NCBI GenBank assembly: GCA_964636685.1
Contig: CAZWUK010000006.1
Coordinates: forward strand, 1 to 42,307
Origin: CAZWUK01 sp964636685
GTDB lineage: Bacteria > Bacillota > Clostridia > Christensenellales > CAG-138
Direction of reading: 5' to 3'
DNA: 42,307 bases
The stretch's first letter is position 1. The number at the start of each line of letters is the position of its first letter. Below are positions 14,847 to 22,768 of the stretch, in pieces. The translations under genes were made by a program, and so were the position numbers. The notes under the pieces were generated by a model, which was not told where the DNA came from, made no database searches, and was given only the letters and a program-made list of their open reading frames with translations.

Positions 14847-16454
14847 ATGGGAAAAAAGAAGAAAAACCGTGTCCTGACGATCGCCGCCAATACGTGCGGC
14901 TATATTGTATGCGTTCCCGCGCTCCTGTTTGCGGCTGCCGTTTTTCTCATCTCCCTGTTTCAAACCTGCTACGTCAATCTGGAGGAACACATCTCCTTTG
15001 GCAGCGACAGCTTTATCACAAATCTCGTGGCGCTCGGCGTTGTGCTTGCGCTGTTTGTGATGCTGCGCCGCGTCAAGCGCAAAAAGTGGATGGCGCTGAC
15101 CGCGGCGGGGCTTGCGCTGTTTATAACGCTCGTCGTCTCCGTCGTTTGGGTCGTTTCGGTCAAGAGCATCCCCGCCGCCGATTCCGGCAAGGTAACGACC
15201 GCCGCGATCGACGCCGCCAACGGCAGCTACACGCTCCTGAAAAAAGGCGGCTACTTTTCCGTGTTTCCGTTTCAGCTGGGCTGCGTCCTGTTTTATGAAG
15301 CGATTTTCCGCGTGTTCGGCACGGCAAACTACATTCTGCTGCTGGGCATAATCAACGCGCTGTTTCTCACCGCCGCCTATGGCGCCATCCTCCGCTTGAC
15401 GCATCTTGTTTACCGTGACTGGCGCGTGTTCCTGTTTACCGCGCTGCTGCTGGTGCTTTGCATCCAGCCCATGCTGTTTACCACGTTTCTTTACGGAACG
15501 ATCCCGGGGCTTGCGTTTGCCTTGTGGTCTGCGGTCTTTGCCGTGCGCTACATGCAGGAGAACAACAAGCTCCTGCTGCTGCCCATGGTACTCTTGATTG
15601 CCGTGGCGTGCCTTATCAAGCAGAACTATCTGATCTTTTTGACCGCGATCGGATTGCTTTTGATCGTGCATACGATTCGCACACGCCGCGCGTTTTGCCT
15701 CGTCGGCGTTGCTTCCATGCTCCTTGTGACGGTGCTTTTGAGCTTTGGTACAAAGAAGCTCTACGAACAGCGCGCAAAGGTTTCCTTTGGCAGCGGCACG
15801 CCCGCCGCCGCGTGGTTTGCCGCCGGCTTGCAGGAGTCGCCTCGCGCGCCCGGCTGGTACAACGGCTACACGACGAAGCTTTTGCAATCGTATGAATTCA
15901 ATACCGACGCTGCAATGGACGACGTCGCCGCGAAAATCGCGGAGCGCCGCGAGGTCTTTTTGCGCCGCCCGCGGTATTTTATCTCGTTTTTCTATCACAA
16001 GTTTGCCAGCCAGTGGAACGAAACAACCTACGAATCCGTCTGGATCAGCAAGGTCAAGCAGCACGACGGCGTGCTCCCGGCGTTTGTCGGCAAGGTCTAC
16101 GACGGCGACGGCACAGGGCTTGCCACCCCCGTAGAAAAATACTGCAACCAGTACATGCAGGCGGTGTTTTGCCTGTTCTTCATTGGAATGGTGTTCGTGT
16201 TCCTGCGCGATCCGAAAAAGGAGGCGCTTTTGCTGCTTCCCCTGATCGTGCTCGGCGGCGCGATGTACCATCTGCTGTTTGAAGCAAAATCCCAGTACGT
16301 CATCAGCTATCTGCCCCTGCTTTTGCCCACGGCTGCATTCGGCGCGGAACGGCTTGGGCGCGCGCTGCTGGGTAACGAAAAAGAGAAGCCTGCCGCCGGT
16401 AAAAAGCCAGCGGTACCGCAAAAGAAAAAACCGAAGCCGGGCGCAATCAAGTAA
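14847..16454 (+). CDS. Polytopic membrane protein, GT39/PMT-like glycosyltransferase family
   Basis: 535 residues with about ten membrane helices and a basic Lys/Pro tail (KKPAVPQKKKPKPG). The layout of a hydrophobic N-terminal half with a long outer segment after the last-but-two helices resembles dolichyl/undecaprenyl-phosphate-sugar glycosyltransferases of the GT39/GT83 class, and YFSVFPFQLG after the first outer loop fits the usual acceptor region. I do not see a fully convincing DE catalytic pair, so the class is a tentative call. AAGGAGA precedes the ATG. The next gene is a diverged paralogue, sharing patterns such as SFGTKKLYEQRAKV and ASQWNE. Confidence 0.65.
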   Translation: MGKKKKNRVLTIAANTCGYIVCVPALLFAAAVFLISLFQTCYVNLEEHISFGSDSFITNLVALGVVLALFVMLRRVKRKKWMALTAAGLALFITLVVSVVWVVSVKSIPAADSGKVTTAAIDAANGSYTLLKKGGYFSVFPFQLGCVLFYEAIFRVFGTANYILLLGIINALFLTAAYGAILRLTHLVYRDWRVFLFTALLLVLCIQPMLFTTFLYGTIPGLAFALWSAVFAVRYMQENNKLLLLPMVLLIAVACLIKQNYLIFLTAIGLLLIVHTIRTRRAFCLVGVASMLLVTVLLSFGTKKLYEQRAKVSFGSGTPAAAWFAAGLQESPRAPGWYNGYTTKLLQSYEFNTDAAMDDVAAKIAERREVFLRRPRYFISFFYHKFASQWNETTYESVWISKVKQHDGVLPAFVGKVYDGDGTGLATPVEKYCNQYMQAVFCLFFIGMVFVFLRDPKKEALLLLPLIVLGGAMYHLLFEAKSQYVISYLPLLLPTAAFGAERLGRALLGNEKEKPAAGKKPAVPQKKKPKPGAIK

Positions 16455-16484
16455 CCCCGGCACTTTCGAGGAAGGAGAATGGCA

Positions 16485-18011
16485 ATGGCGCTGTTAAAAG
16501 AAATGTCGAACGGCTTGCGGATCGCGTTGACGACGCTGTTTTTGTCTGTCACCGCAATCCTGTTTGCCATCGCTTTCACCACCACCTGCGCCGCCGATCC
16601 CGCCACAGGACGTGTTGTTTTAACGAGCGATGCGCTGCTTGTAAATCTTCTGGGGCTTGCCATCGCGTTTGGCGATGCGGCGCTGCTCTCCAAGTGCAAA
16701 ATAGACGACGACCGCGCCGACGCGATGGTCGCCCTCATGCTGGTGCTGACCTTTTTGTGCGGGCTGTTCTTTGTCGTGGTCTGCGAGCTTTCCGCTTCCG
16801 GTACGGCAAAGGAGCTTCTTACCTTTTCGCGGCAGGCAGCAACGGGGGATCTGTCTCTTCTGACAACGCCCGGCTCCGCGGTCGCCGTACAGCCCGCGCG
16901 GTTGGGCTACGCGTTCGCGCTGGAAATCATGGTGCGGCTGTTTGGGCAGGAGGCGACGCTGCCGTTTGCCGTCGCAAACGTGATTCTGCTGCTGTTTGCC
17001 TACTTCTTCATCGCCGACTTTGTGCGCCACGTGTTTCAGGATGCGCGCATCACGTTCCTTGCCGCGCTGTTGCTGCTGTTTTGCCAGCCGCTGCTGCTGT
17101 ATGCCAAGGTGCTGTCGAACGTGTTTCTCTCCCTTGCGCTGTCGGCCGTTTCCATGGCGCTGTTTGCAAGATATCTTCGAAAAAAGCATTGGGCAGCGCT
17201 AACCTTTTCCGTCCTGTTTTGCGCGTTGTCGGCGCTGGTTCGTCCGGAAAGTCTGCTGGTTGTCGTCGCGCTGCTGGCGATTCTGCTTCTCACGGCGCTC
17301 ATGCAGCAACGCTACCTGTTGCTTGCCGCCGGCGCGGGACTTGTCGCCGTTACGCTTTTACTGCCGTTTGGCGTACAAAAGGGTTACGAAAAACGTGCGG
17401 GCGTCACCATGGCGGCAGCCGTCCCGGTCAGCGCCTTCCTTGTGAGTGGACGCAGCGTGACGGAAGCGGGGCTGGACATGGCGGACGGGTTCCCCGAAGC
17501 GCTTAGTATCAGGGCGCTTACGGGCGACGCGCAAAAGGAAGCGATTGCGAGCCAGTCGGAAGCCTATGAGCAGCTTCGGCTGGAGAACAATGTGAGCCGG
17601 CTGGACTTTTTGCTGCAAAAGCTCGCTGAGAGCTGGAACGAACCGACGCTTTCCGCGCTCAACGGTACCTTCCGTGAGGATGGCAGCATGTTTTCCAAGC
17701 TCGCCGAGGAGTTTCACGCCGGCGATACGGGAAAGCGTCTGCTGCATTTCTCCAATCAGATCCTTGGCATCCTCTACGGGCTTGCCATCATCGGCGGCGC
17801 CGTCATGCTCTGGAAAAAGGATCCGATCGCAATGCTTCCGGGCTGCATCATCGCGGGCGCGTTTATTTGCCACTTGCTGTATCCTGCCGCGACGGACGAC
17901 AGCGCGTTCTATCTGCCGCTGTTTGTTCCCTACGCCGTCGCGGGCCCCTGCTGGATCGCCGACAAGATCAAGCTCCCCGCGCGTAAGCAAAAAAAGCGGC
18001 GCGTCGTTTGA
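16485..18011 (+). CDS. Polytopic membrane protein, paralogue of upstream GT39-like protein
   Basis: 508 residues with about ten to twelve membrane helices and a basic C terminus (PARKQKKRRVV). Compare PFGVQKGYEKRAGV and LAESWNEPTLSAL with the upstream protein; size, helix spacing and the outer segment also correspond. I chose the second ATG (16485) because AAGGAG lies seven bases upstream; the ATG at 16479 is only one base from it. A tandem duplication followed by divergence is likely. They could act on the same lipid-linked sugar pathway. It ends before a strong terminator. Confidence 0.62.
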   Translation: MALLKEMSNGLRIALTTLFLSVTAILFAIAFTTTCAADPATGRVVLTSDALLVNLLGLAIAFGDAALLSKCKIDDDRADAMVALMLVLTFLCGLFFVVVCELSASGTAKELLTFSRQAATGDLSLLTTPGSAVAVQPARLGYAFALEIMVRLFGQEATLPFAVANVILLLFAYFFIADFVRHVFQDARITFLAALLLLFCQPLLLYAKVLSNVFLSLALSAVSMALFARYLRKKHWAALTFSVLFCALSALVRPESLLVVVALLAILLLTALMQQRYLLLAAGAGLVAVTLLLPFGVQKGYEKRAGVTMAAAVPVSAFLVSGRSVTEAGLDMADGFPEALSIRALTGDAQKEAIASQSEAYEQLRLENNVSRLDFLLQKLAESWNEPTLSALNGTFREDGSMFSKLAEEFHAGDTGKRLLHFSNQILGILYGLAIIGGAVMLWKKDPIAMLPGCIIAGAFICHLLYPAATDDSAFYLPLFVPYAVAGPCWIADKIKLPARKQKKRRVV

Positions 18012-18055
18012 TTGCTGCTGTGGGACAGCGCCTCCCGGCACGTTGTCGATCGCTG

Positions 18056-18082
18056 ACCGTCCCGCGCGGGGACGGTTTTTTT
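18056..18082 (+). terminator. Intrinsic terminator of the mnmG operon
   Basis: ACCGTCCC (18056-18063) pairs with GGGACGGT (18069-18076), followed by a run of seven Ts. Confidence 0.9.
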
Positions 18083-18116
18083 CGATGGCAACATAGGCTT
18101 TACAGGATGTTTTTTC

Positions 18117-18145
18117 TTGCTATCTACCGGGGAAACGGATACAAT
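18117..18145 (+). promoter_or_regulatory. Promoter of mrnC-rlmB-sigH
   Basis: TTGCTA (18117-18122), 17-bp spacer, TACAAT (18140-18145). Transcription should start near 18152, two bases from the mrnC ATG, implying a leaderless mRNA. Confidence 0.7.
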
Positions 18146-18153
18146 ATTGCTAT

Positions 18154-18573
18154 ATGAGCATTCACGAAAAGATCCGATCACAATCCAATCAGGACGTTAA
18201 GCGGGATACGTCGCAAGCCGCGCCGCTGACGCTCGCCTACCTTGGCGATACGGTATATGACCTCTACGTTCGCACGTATTTGATCGACACCGCCGACGCC
18301 ACGCCCCACGCGCTGCATGTGATGAGTGCAAAATATGTTTGCGCAGCCGGACAGGCCGCCGCCTTTCGCAGGATCGAACCCATCCTGACCGAGGCGGAGC
18401 TTGCCGTTTTCAAGCGCGGCCGCAATGCGCACAGCGGCACCATGCCAAAGAATGCTTCCAGCGCCGATTATCATACCGCGACCGGCTTGGAAGCGCTCAT
18501 CGGCTACCTGTTTCTGCAAGGCGAGGACGACCGCATTGCACAGTTACTGCACGACGCAATCGAAGGAGAATAG
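18154..18573 (+). CDS. mrnC: Mini-ribonuclease III (MrnC)
   Basis: 139 residues, the RNase III catalytic domain without the double-stranded RNA-binding domain. LAYLGDTVYDLYVR carries the catalytic acidic residues and KRGRNAHSGTMPKNAS plus DYHTATGLEALIGYLFLQ are family hallmarks. In Bacillus it matures the 3' and 5' ends of 23S rRNA. It sits directly before rlmB and sigH, as in Bacillus and many Clostridia. No Shine-Dalgarno is visible before the ATG, which lies right at the predicted transcription start. Confidence 0.93.
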   Translation: MSIHEKIRSQSNQDVKRDTSQAAPLTLAYLGDTVYDLYVRTYLIDTADATPHALHVMSAKYVCAAGQAAAFRRIEPILTEAELAVFKRGRNAHSGTMPKNASSADYHTATGLEALIGYLFLQGEDDRIAQLLHDAIEGE

Positions 18574-18575
18574 CA

Positions 18576-19845
18576 ATGGCGTACTACAAGAACAATTCCG
18601 GCGATAAAAAGCCTTACGGTGAAAAAAAGTCTTACGGCGACAAGAAGCCTTACGGCGACAAAAAGCCGTATGGTGAGAAAACCTACGNNNNNNNNNNNNN
18701 NNNNNNNNNNNNNNNNNNNNNNNNNNNNNNNNNNNNNNNNNNNNNNNNNNNNNNNNNNNNNNNNNNNNNNNNNNNNNNNNNNNNNNNACGGTGACAAGAA
18801 GCCGTATGGCGAGAAAACCTACGGCGATAAAAAGCCTTACGGTGACAAGAAGCCGTATGGCGAGAAAACCTACGGCGATAAAAAGCCTTACGGCGACAAG
18901 AAGCCGTATGGCGAGAAAACCTACGGCGACAAGAAGCCGTATGGCGAGAAAACCTACGGCGACAAGAAGCCCTACGGCGATCGAAAGCCCTACGGCGATC
19001 GAAAGCCTTATGGACAACGCGATGCTTACGATCGGCAGACGCCGCCTGCGGATGCGCCGGACAACCGTCCGAACGTGGAAGAAGACGAGCTTCCGTTCCT
19101 CATCATCGGCCGCAACGCGGTACGCGAAGCCGTCAAGAGCGGACGCAGTATCGACCGCGTGCTGGTTTCCGCCGAACCGGACGGCTCCCTGCGCGAGATC
19201 ATCGGCCTCTGCCGCGATGCAAAGCTTGTGGTGCGCGAGGTAGAGCGCAAAAAGCTCGACGAAGTCTGCATGCCCTTCGGACACGGCGGCAAAACCGCCA
19301 ATCATCAGGGAATCGCGGCCTATGCGGCAGGCGTTGAGTACTGCACGGTGCAGGACATCCTAAACGTTGCAAAGGAACGCAACGAAGATCCGTTCATCAT
19401 CGTGCTCGACGGCATTCTCGACCCGCACAACCTGGGTTCCATCATCCGCAGCGCGGATATGGCGGGCGCACACGGCGTCATCATCGGCAAGCGGCGCAGC
19501 GCCTCCGTCACCTCGGCGGCGGTCAAGGCCTCCGCCGGCGCAATCGAGCACATCAAGATCGCAAAGGTCGTCAACATCAACGGTGTGATCGAGGAGCTCA
19601 AGCGCAGCAATATCTGGATCGCGGGCGCGGATATGAACGGCACCTCCATGTACAAGCAGGGCATGAACGGCGCGCTGGCGCTGGTCATTGGCAGCGAGGG
19701 CGAGGGGCTTGCAAAGCTCGTCAAGGAAAACTGCGATTTTCTTGTGTCCATCCCCACCATGGGGCATATAGACTCGCTCAACGCATCCGTTGCCGCCGCC
19801 ATTTTGATGTTTGAAAAGCGGCGTCAGGACACGCCGGAGAAGTAA
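18576..19845 (+). CDS. rlmB: 23S rRNA 2'-O-methyltransferase RlmB (TrmH/SpoU family) with N-terminal repeat tail, interrupted by assembly gap
   Basis: The C-terminal ~250 residues are a complete SpoU methyltransferase: substrate-binding domain from FLIIGRNAVREAVKSG, motif 1 LDGILDPHNLGSIIRSADM, motif 2 LVIGSEGEGL, and motif 3 IPTMGHIDSLNASVAAAI. It probably methylates G2251 of 23S rRNA. The N terminus is a low-complexity tail of GDKKPY and GEKTY units. The repeat is broken by 100 Ns; the frame differs by one across them, an artefact of the arbitrary gap size, so I treat it as a single gene. AAGGAGA overlaps the end of mrnC, two bases upstream. Conserved mrnC-rlmB-sigH order. Confidence 0.9.
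18600..19014 (+). repeat. In-frame 51-base and shorter repeats coding GDKKPY/GEKTY
   Basis: On the right of the gap the unit is 17 codons (GDKKPYGDKKPYGEKTY), with shorter 33-base (GDKKPYGEKTY) and 18-base (GDKKPY, later GDRKPY) versions. Codon use changes slightly between copies. The product is a Lys/Asp/Glu/Tyr/Gly polyampholyte, probably disordered. Confidence 0.9.
18688..18787. other. Assembly gap of 100 Ns inside the rlmB repeat
   Basis: Exactly 100 Ns, a conventional placeholder for unknown length. The flanks (ending CCTACG and starting ACGGTGAC) are consistent with a missing 15+51k bases of repeat. Confidence 0.97.
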
Positions 19846-19866
19846 GCTGTCTCGCCGGGGGAAAGC

Positions 19867-20472
19867 ATGAAAAACGATTACGACGCGCTCACGGACGAGC
19901 AGCTCATCGATTTGATCCGCACGGGTGATCGCATCGCCGAAGAACAGCTCTATACCAAATACAAACAGGTCGTGCGCTCCTGCGCACGTACCTATTTTTT
20001 GGTGGGCGCCGACCGCGAGGATGTTTTGCAGGAGGGTATGATCGGGCTGTATAAAGCGGTCTGCGACTACGACGGCGCGAAGCAGACCTCCTTTCGCTCG
20101 TTTGCGGAGCTTTGCATCACGCGCCAGATCATCACCGCCATTAAAAGCGCGACCCGAAAAAAGCATATCCCGCTCAACACCTATATCTCCTTTAACCGGA
20201 CGATCTACGACGGCGACTCGGAGCGCACGCTTGTGGATGTGCTCGCCGGCGCAAAGATCAGCGATCCGGCGGAACTTCTGATCGGTCAGGAAAGCTGCGA
20301 CGCCATCTCCGAGCGCATCGAGAAGGAGCTTTCGCATCTGGAGCGCACCGTATTGCAGCTATATCTCTCGGGATATTCCTATCAACAGATTGCGGATGCG
20401 CTGCACCGCAGCCCCAAGGCGGTCGATAACGCCATCCAACGCGTCAAAAAGAAATTCGAGGCGCTGTTGTAA
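19867..20472 (+). CDS. sigH: RNA polymerase sporulation sigma factor SigH (Spo0H)
   Basis: 201 residues, sigma-70 family. Region 2 reads YFLVGADREDVLQEGMIGLY and SFAELCITRQIITAIKSATR; KKHIPLNTYISF follows, the hallmark of SigH. Region 4 is VLQLYLSGYSYQQIADALHR with SPKAVDNAIQRVKKKFE. SigH drives the transition to stationary phase, competence and early sporulation genes. It lies 21 bases after rlmB, so its basal transcription may come from the mrnC promoter. rpmG-secE-nusG, which commonly follow it, are absent. Confidence 0.96.
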   Translation: MKNDYDALTDEQLIDLIRTGDRIAEEQLYTKYKQVVRSCARTYFLVGADREDVLQEGMIGLYKAVCDYDGAKQTSFRSFAELCITRQIITAIKSATRKKHIPLNTYISFNRTIYDGDSERTLVDVLAGAKISDPAELLIGQESCDAISERIEKELSHLERTVLQLYLSGYSYQQIADALHRSPKAVDNAIQRVKKKFEALL

Positions 20473-20483
20473 CGCGCCAGATG

Positions 20484-20511
20484 CCTATCAAAAAGTCCTG
20501 TTTTTGATAGG
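20484..20511. repeat. Perfect 11-bp hairpin after sigH
   Basis: CCTATCAAAAA (20484-20494) and TTTTTGATAGG (20501-20511), loop GTCCTG. It lies between the converging sigH and LysR-type genes and precedes a second hairpin with a T-run. Confidence 0.8.
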
Positions 20512-20515
20512 TCGG

Positions 20516-20540
20516 GCGTCGCGTTTTGCGGCGCTTTTTT
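20516..20540 (+). terminator. Intrinsic terminator of sigH
   Basis: GCGTCGC (20516-20522) pairs with GCGGCGC (20528-20534) with one G-U, then six Ts. Confidence 0.85.
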
Positions 20541-20541
20541 G

Positions 20542-21477
20542 TTATGCCAACCCGTCGTCCGCGCGATATGTGCCTTTTCCGGGCAGGTATACCGCGCCTG
20601 CCTCGATCGTCTCTTTTGCGCAGCGAATCAGTCGCTTGACCGCGGGCGCGGCGTCCTTGAGAGAGCGCACCGCGATCCCCAGATCCCGGCTGACGGCCGG
20701 CGCGAGCGGGCGCTTGACCACCCGTTGCGGAAAACCGCTGAGAATCAGCTCCGGCAGAATCGATATGCCAAGCCCGTGCTCTACCATGGAGGTGATGGCA
20801 TAGTCGCTGTTGGAGACATATTTGATATTCGGATGGATCTCTCGCGCCGCCAGCAGCGCTTCCACCTCCGCAAGATCCTTTCGATCGATGGTCGCGTAAC
20901 GTAAAAAGTCCTGATCCGTCAGCGCTTCTACGGGAAACGCGCTTTCGTTTGCCAGCGGATGCGCTTCGGGAAGCAGCGCAAGATAGGGATCGTAGGCAAG
21001 GTGCACCCAATCGGTGTTTTCCGGACGCGCAGAGAGAAAGCACACGTCTACGCTGCCTTCCTTCAGCAGCTCCAGTGAATGATCGGATTCCCCGCCGAAC
21101 AGCTCGATGCTGATGCTTGGATATTCGCGTTCAAAACGTTCGATAATCGTCGGCAGCCAGTACATGGAGATGCTGGTGTTCGCGCCAATGATGATCGTGC
21201 CGGCGTCGATCCCCTGAATCGCGCTGACCTCCTGACAGAGGCGTTCGTTTGCGGCAAGCAGCGCCCGCATATAGGGCAGCAGCGCCCGGCAGACGGAGGT
21301 TGTTTCCACGCCGTTTCTGCCGCGCAGCAAAAGCCGCAGGTTCAGCTCCTCCTCCAGCGCGCGCATCATATGGGTGACGCCAGACTGCGTATAACCGGTC
21401 TTTTCCGCCGTCGCCGTCAACGTGCCCGTGTCAATCGCCTGCAACAGAACCTGGAGCTTTTTTAAACTGATTTCCAT
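20542..21477 (-). CDS. LysR-family transcriptional regulator
   Basis: 311 residues. N-terminal winged helix-turn-helix: LKKLQVLLQAIDTGTLTATA, EKTGYTQSGVTHMMRALEEE, then a substrate-binding domain of periplasmic-binding-protein type (GTIIIGANTSISMYWLPTII, MVEHGLGISILPELIL). It stands alone on the minus strand, 102 bases from a divergent 64-codon membrane protein gene that may be its target. The effector is not deducible. LysR proteins usually repress their own gene and control a divergent one. Confidence 0.92.
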   Translation of the reverse strand: MEISLKKLQVLLQAIDTGTLTATAEKTGYTQSGVTHMMRALEEELNLRLLLRGRNGVETTSVCRALLPYMRALLAANERLCQEVSAIQGIDAGTIIIGANTSISMYWLPTIIERFEREYPSISIELFGGESDHSLELLKEGSVDVCFLSARPENTDWVHLAYDPYLALLPEAHPLANESAFPVEALTDQDFLRYATIDRKDLAEVEALLAAREIHPNIKYVSNSDYAITSMVEHGLGISILPELILSGFPQRVVKRPLAPAVSRDLGIAVRSLKDAAPAVKRLIRCAKETIEAGAVYLPGKGTYRADDGLA

Positions 21478-21579
21478 TCTATTTCCTCATGGAAGCTATT
21501 CTTTTTTGTCTCTTTTTGAATGCTTTTCTGCATTGTATGATAGCAGTGTTCAAAAGTCAATGACAGGAGGCGATACAAC

Positions 21580-21774
21580 ATGAAAACAACACGAACCGCC
21601 GCAGAGCTGACCGTTTCCTCCCTCGCGCTTGCCATCGGGCTGTTTGCCGCCCGAACGGTCTGCTACCGCGCGGCGCTTCCGGTAAAAAACGCGCTGCTGC
21701 TTTTTCTGCTTGCCGCCTGCGCCGTTATCCTGCACGCGCTGGTTCGGCTGGCCAACGCGCGCCTTCCGGAATAG
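21580..21774 (+). CDS. Small two-helix membrane protein of unknown function
   Basis: 64 residues: two hydrophobic helices (about residues 10-27 and 36-56) around a short basic loop. No family recognised. AGGAGG sits nine bases before the ATG, which strongly supports translation. It is divergent from a LysR-type regulator and followed by a hairpin terminator, so it is a single-gene transcript. A TATGAT (21536-21541) may be its -10 box; no clear -35. Confidence 0.55.
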   Translation: MKTTRTAAELTVSSLALAIGLFAARTVCYRAALPVKNALLLFLLAACAVILHALVRLANARLPE

Positions 21775-21899
21775 CGAAGAACGCGGCGCAAACCGATCTG
21801 TTTCTGAAGCGGCTCCTGCGAGCTGCAAGTTTTTTGCCGGCACGGATAAAAGCGCCGCGATTTGGCGGATTCCGAAGCGTGTTCTATCGAAGAACACGC

Positions 21900-21933
21900 A
21901 AAAAGCGCTTCTCAACAGGGAGAGGCGCTTTTT
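21900..21933. terminator. Bidirectional terminator
   Basis: A 14-bp stem (AAAAAGCGC on the left, GCGCTTTTT on the right, loop AACAGG) between converging genes; each strand shows a T-run. Confidence 0.88.
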
Positions 21934-21962
21934 GCATACCCAAGACGGAGAGATTGTCTGTG

Positions 21963-22730
21963 TTATTTTGCGGCGTCTCGCAGCGCCGGCATACCTGCCG
22001 CCGCGCCCGCCGCCATCAGGGCGATATCGCAGCTCCACATATTCATCTGCATCCCTGCCTGAATCCAGGGAAGCAGCGGCGCCGCGCCGCCGAAGTGCGC
22101 CCCGGAAAACTTCTTGTTGTCCGCGGCGGCCCGCATGACGCGAGCAATGGCTTCGGTGATTTCAGGATCGGCAAACTGACCCAGCTTTCCGTAATCCTGG
22201 CTGAGATCGTTCGGCCCGATCAGCGCCGCGTCGATACCCGGCACCGCCATGATCTCCTCGATATGCTCCACGCCCGCACGGCTCTCGATCTGGCACAGCA
22301 GGAGGGTTTCCTCATTGGAGCGATCCATGTATTCGCGCCCGTTGACCTTGCGAAAGTCGGTATGCGGTCTGGAAAGCGACACGCCGCGGTGTCCCATGGG
22401 CGCATATTTGGTGCAGTCCACCAGCATCTCGGCCTGTTCCTTTTCTTCCGTGCCGGGCAGCAAAATGCCGTTTGCACCCATTTCGATGAAGTGCAGCGCG
22501 TGCTCCCGCCGCATTTCGGGGATGCGCACGAGCGCCGGCATGCCGACGCCGCGCGCCACTGCGATCATATCCGCCGCCTCTCGCGTCGTAAAGCATCCGT
22601 GCTCACAGTCGATGATGAAAAAATCAAATCCAGCCGCCTGCAAAAGCTTTGCCATATCGACGCTTGCAAACGTCGTCACCATGGTGCCCAGCACCTGTTC
22701 TCCGGATTGTAACCGTTGCTTGAGATTCAT
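21963..22730 (-). CDS. HpcH/HpaI-family class II aldolase
   Basis: 255 residues. Metal-dependent pyruvate aldolase of the HpcH/HpaI/GarL/RhmA family, cleaving 2-keto-3-deoxy acids to pyruvate and an aldehyde. Visible landmarks: FDFFIIDCEHGCFTTREA, PALVRIPE, the metal-site region LLLCQIESRAGVEHIEEI, and IGPNDLSQDYG. AAGGAGA precedes the ATG. It lies 38 bases after a PfkB-family kinase in the same direction, so both probably act on a 2-keto-3-deoxy sugar acid. Substrate not resolved. Confidence 0.9.
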   Translation of the reverse strand: MNLKQRLQSGEQVLGTMVTTFASVDMAKLLQAAGFDFFIIDCEHGCFTTREAADMIAVARGVGMPALVRIPEMRREHALHFIEMGANGILLPGTEEKEQAEMLVDCTKYAPMGHRGVSLSRPHTDFRKVNGREYMDRSNEETLLLCQIESRAGVEHIEEIMAVPGIDAALIGPNDLSQDYGKLGQFADPEITEAIARVMRAAADNKKFSGAHFGGAAPLLPWIQAGMQMNMWSCDIALMAAGAAAGMPALRDAAK

Positions 22731-22768
22731 AGGCTTCTCCTTTGACCGATGTTTGTCGGTGAATTTCG

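Noticed and set aside
14679..16463. Minus-strand open frame of 594 codons over the GT39-like gene
   Set aside because: Antisense shadow; product rich in Lys/Arg/Gln/His, no ribosome site, while the plus strand encodes a coherent membrane protein.
18576..18800. Apparent frameshift in rlmB
   Set aside because: Caused by the arbitrary 100-base gap; the inferred missing repeat restores the frame.
18788..19014. CRISPR-like array
   Set aside because: Repeats are contiguous, in frame, without spacers, and are coding.
18544..19305. Minus-strand open frames across the rlmB repeat
   Set aside because: They run through the Ns and mirror the repeat; the plus strand encodes the conserved RlmB.
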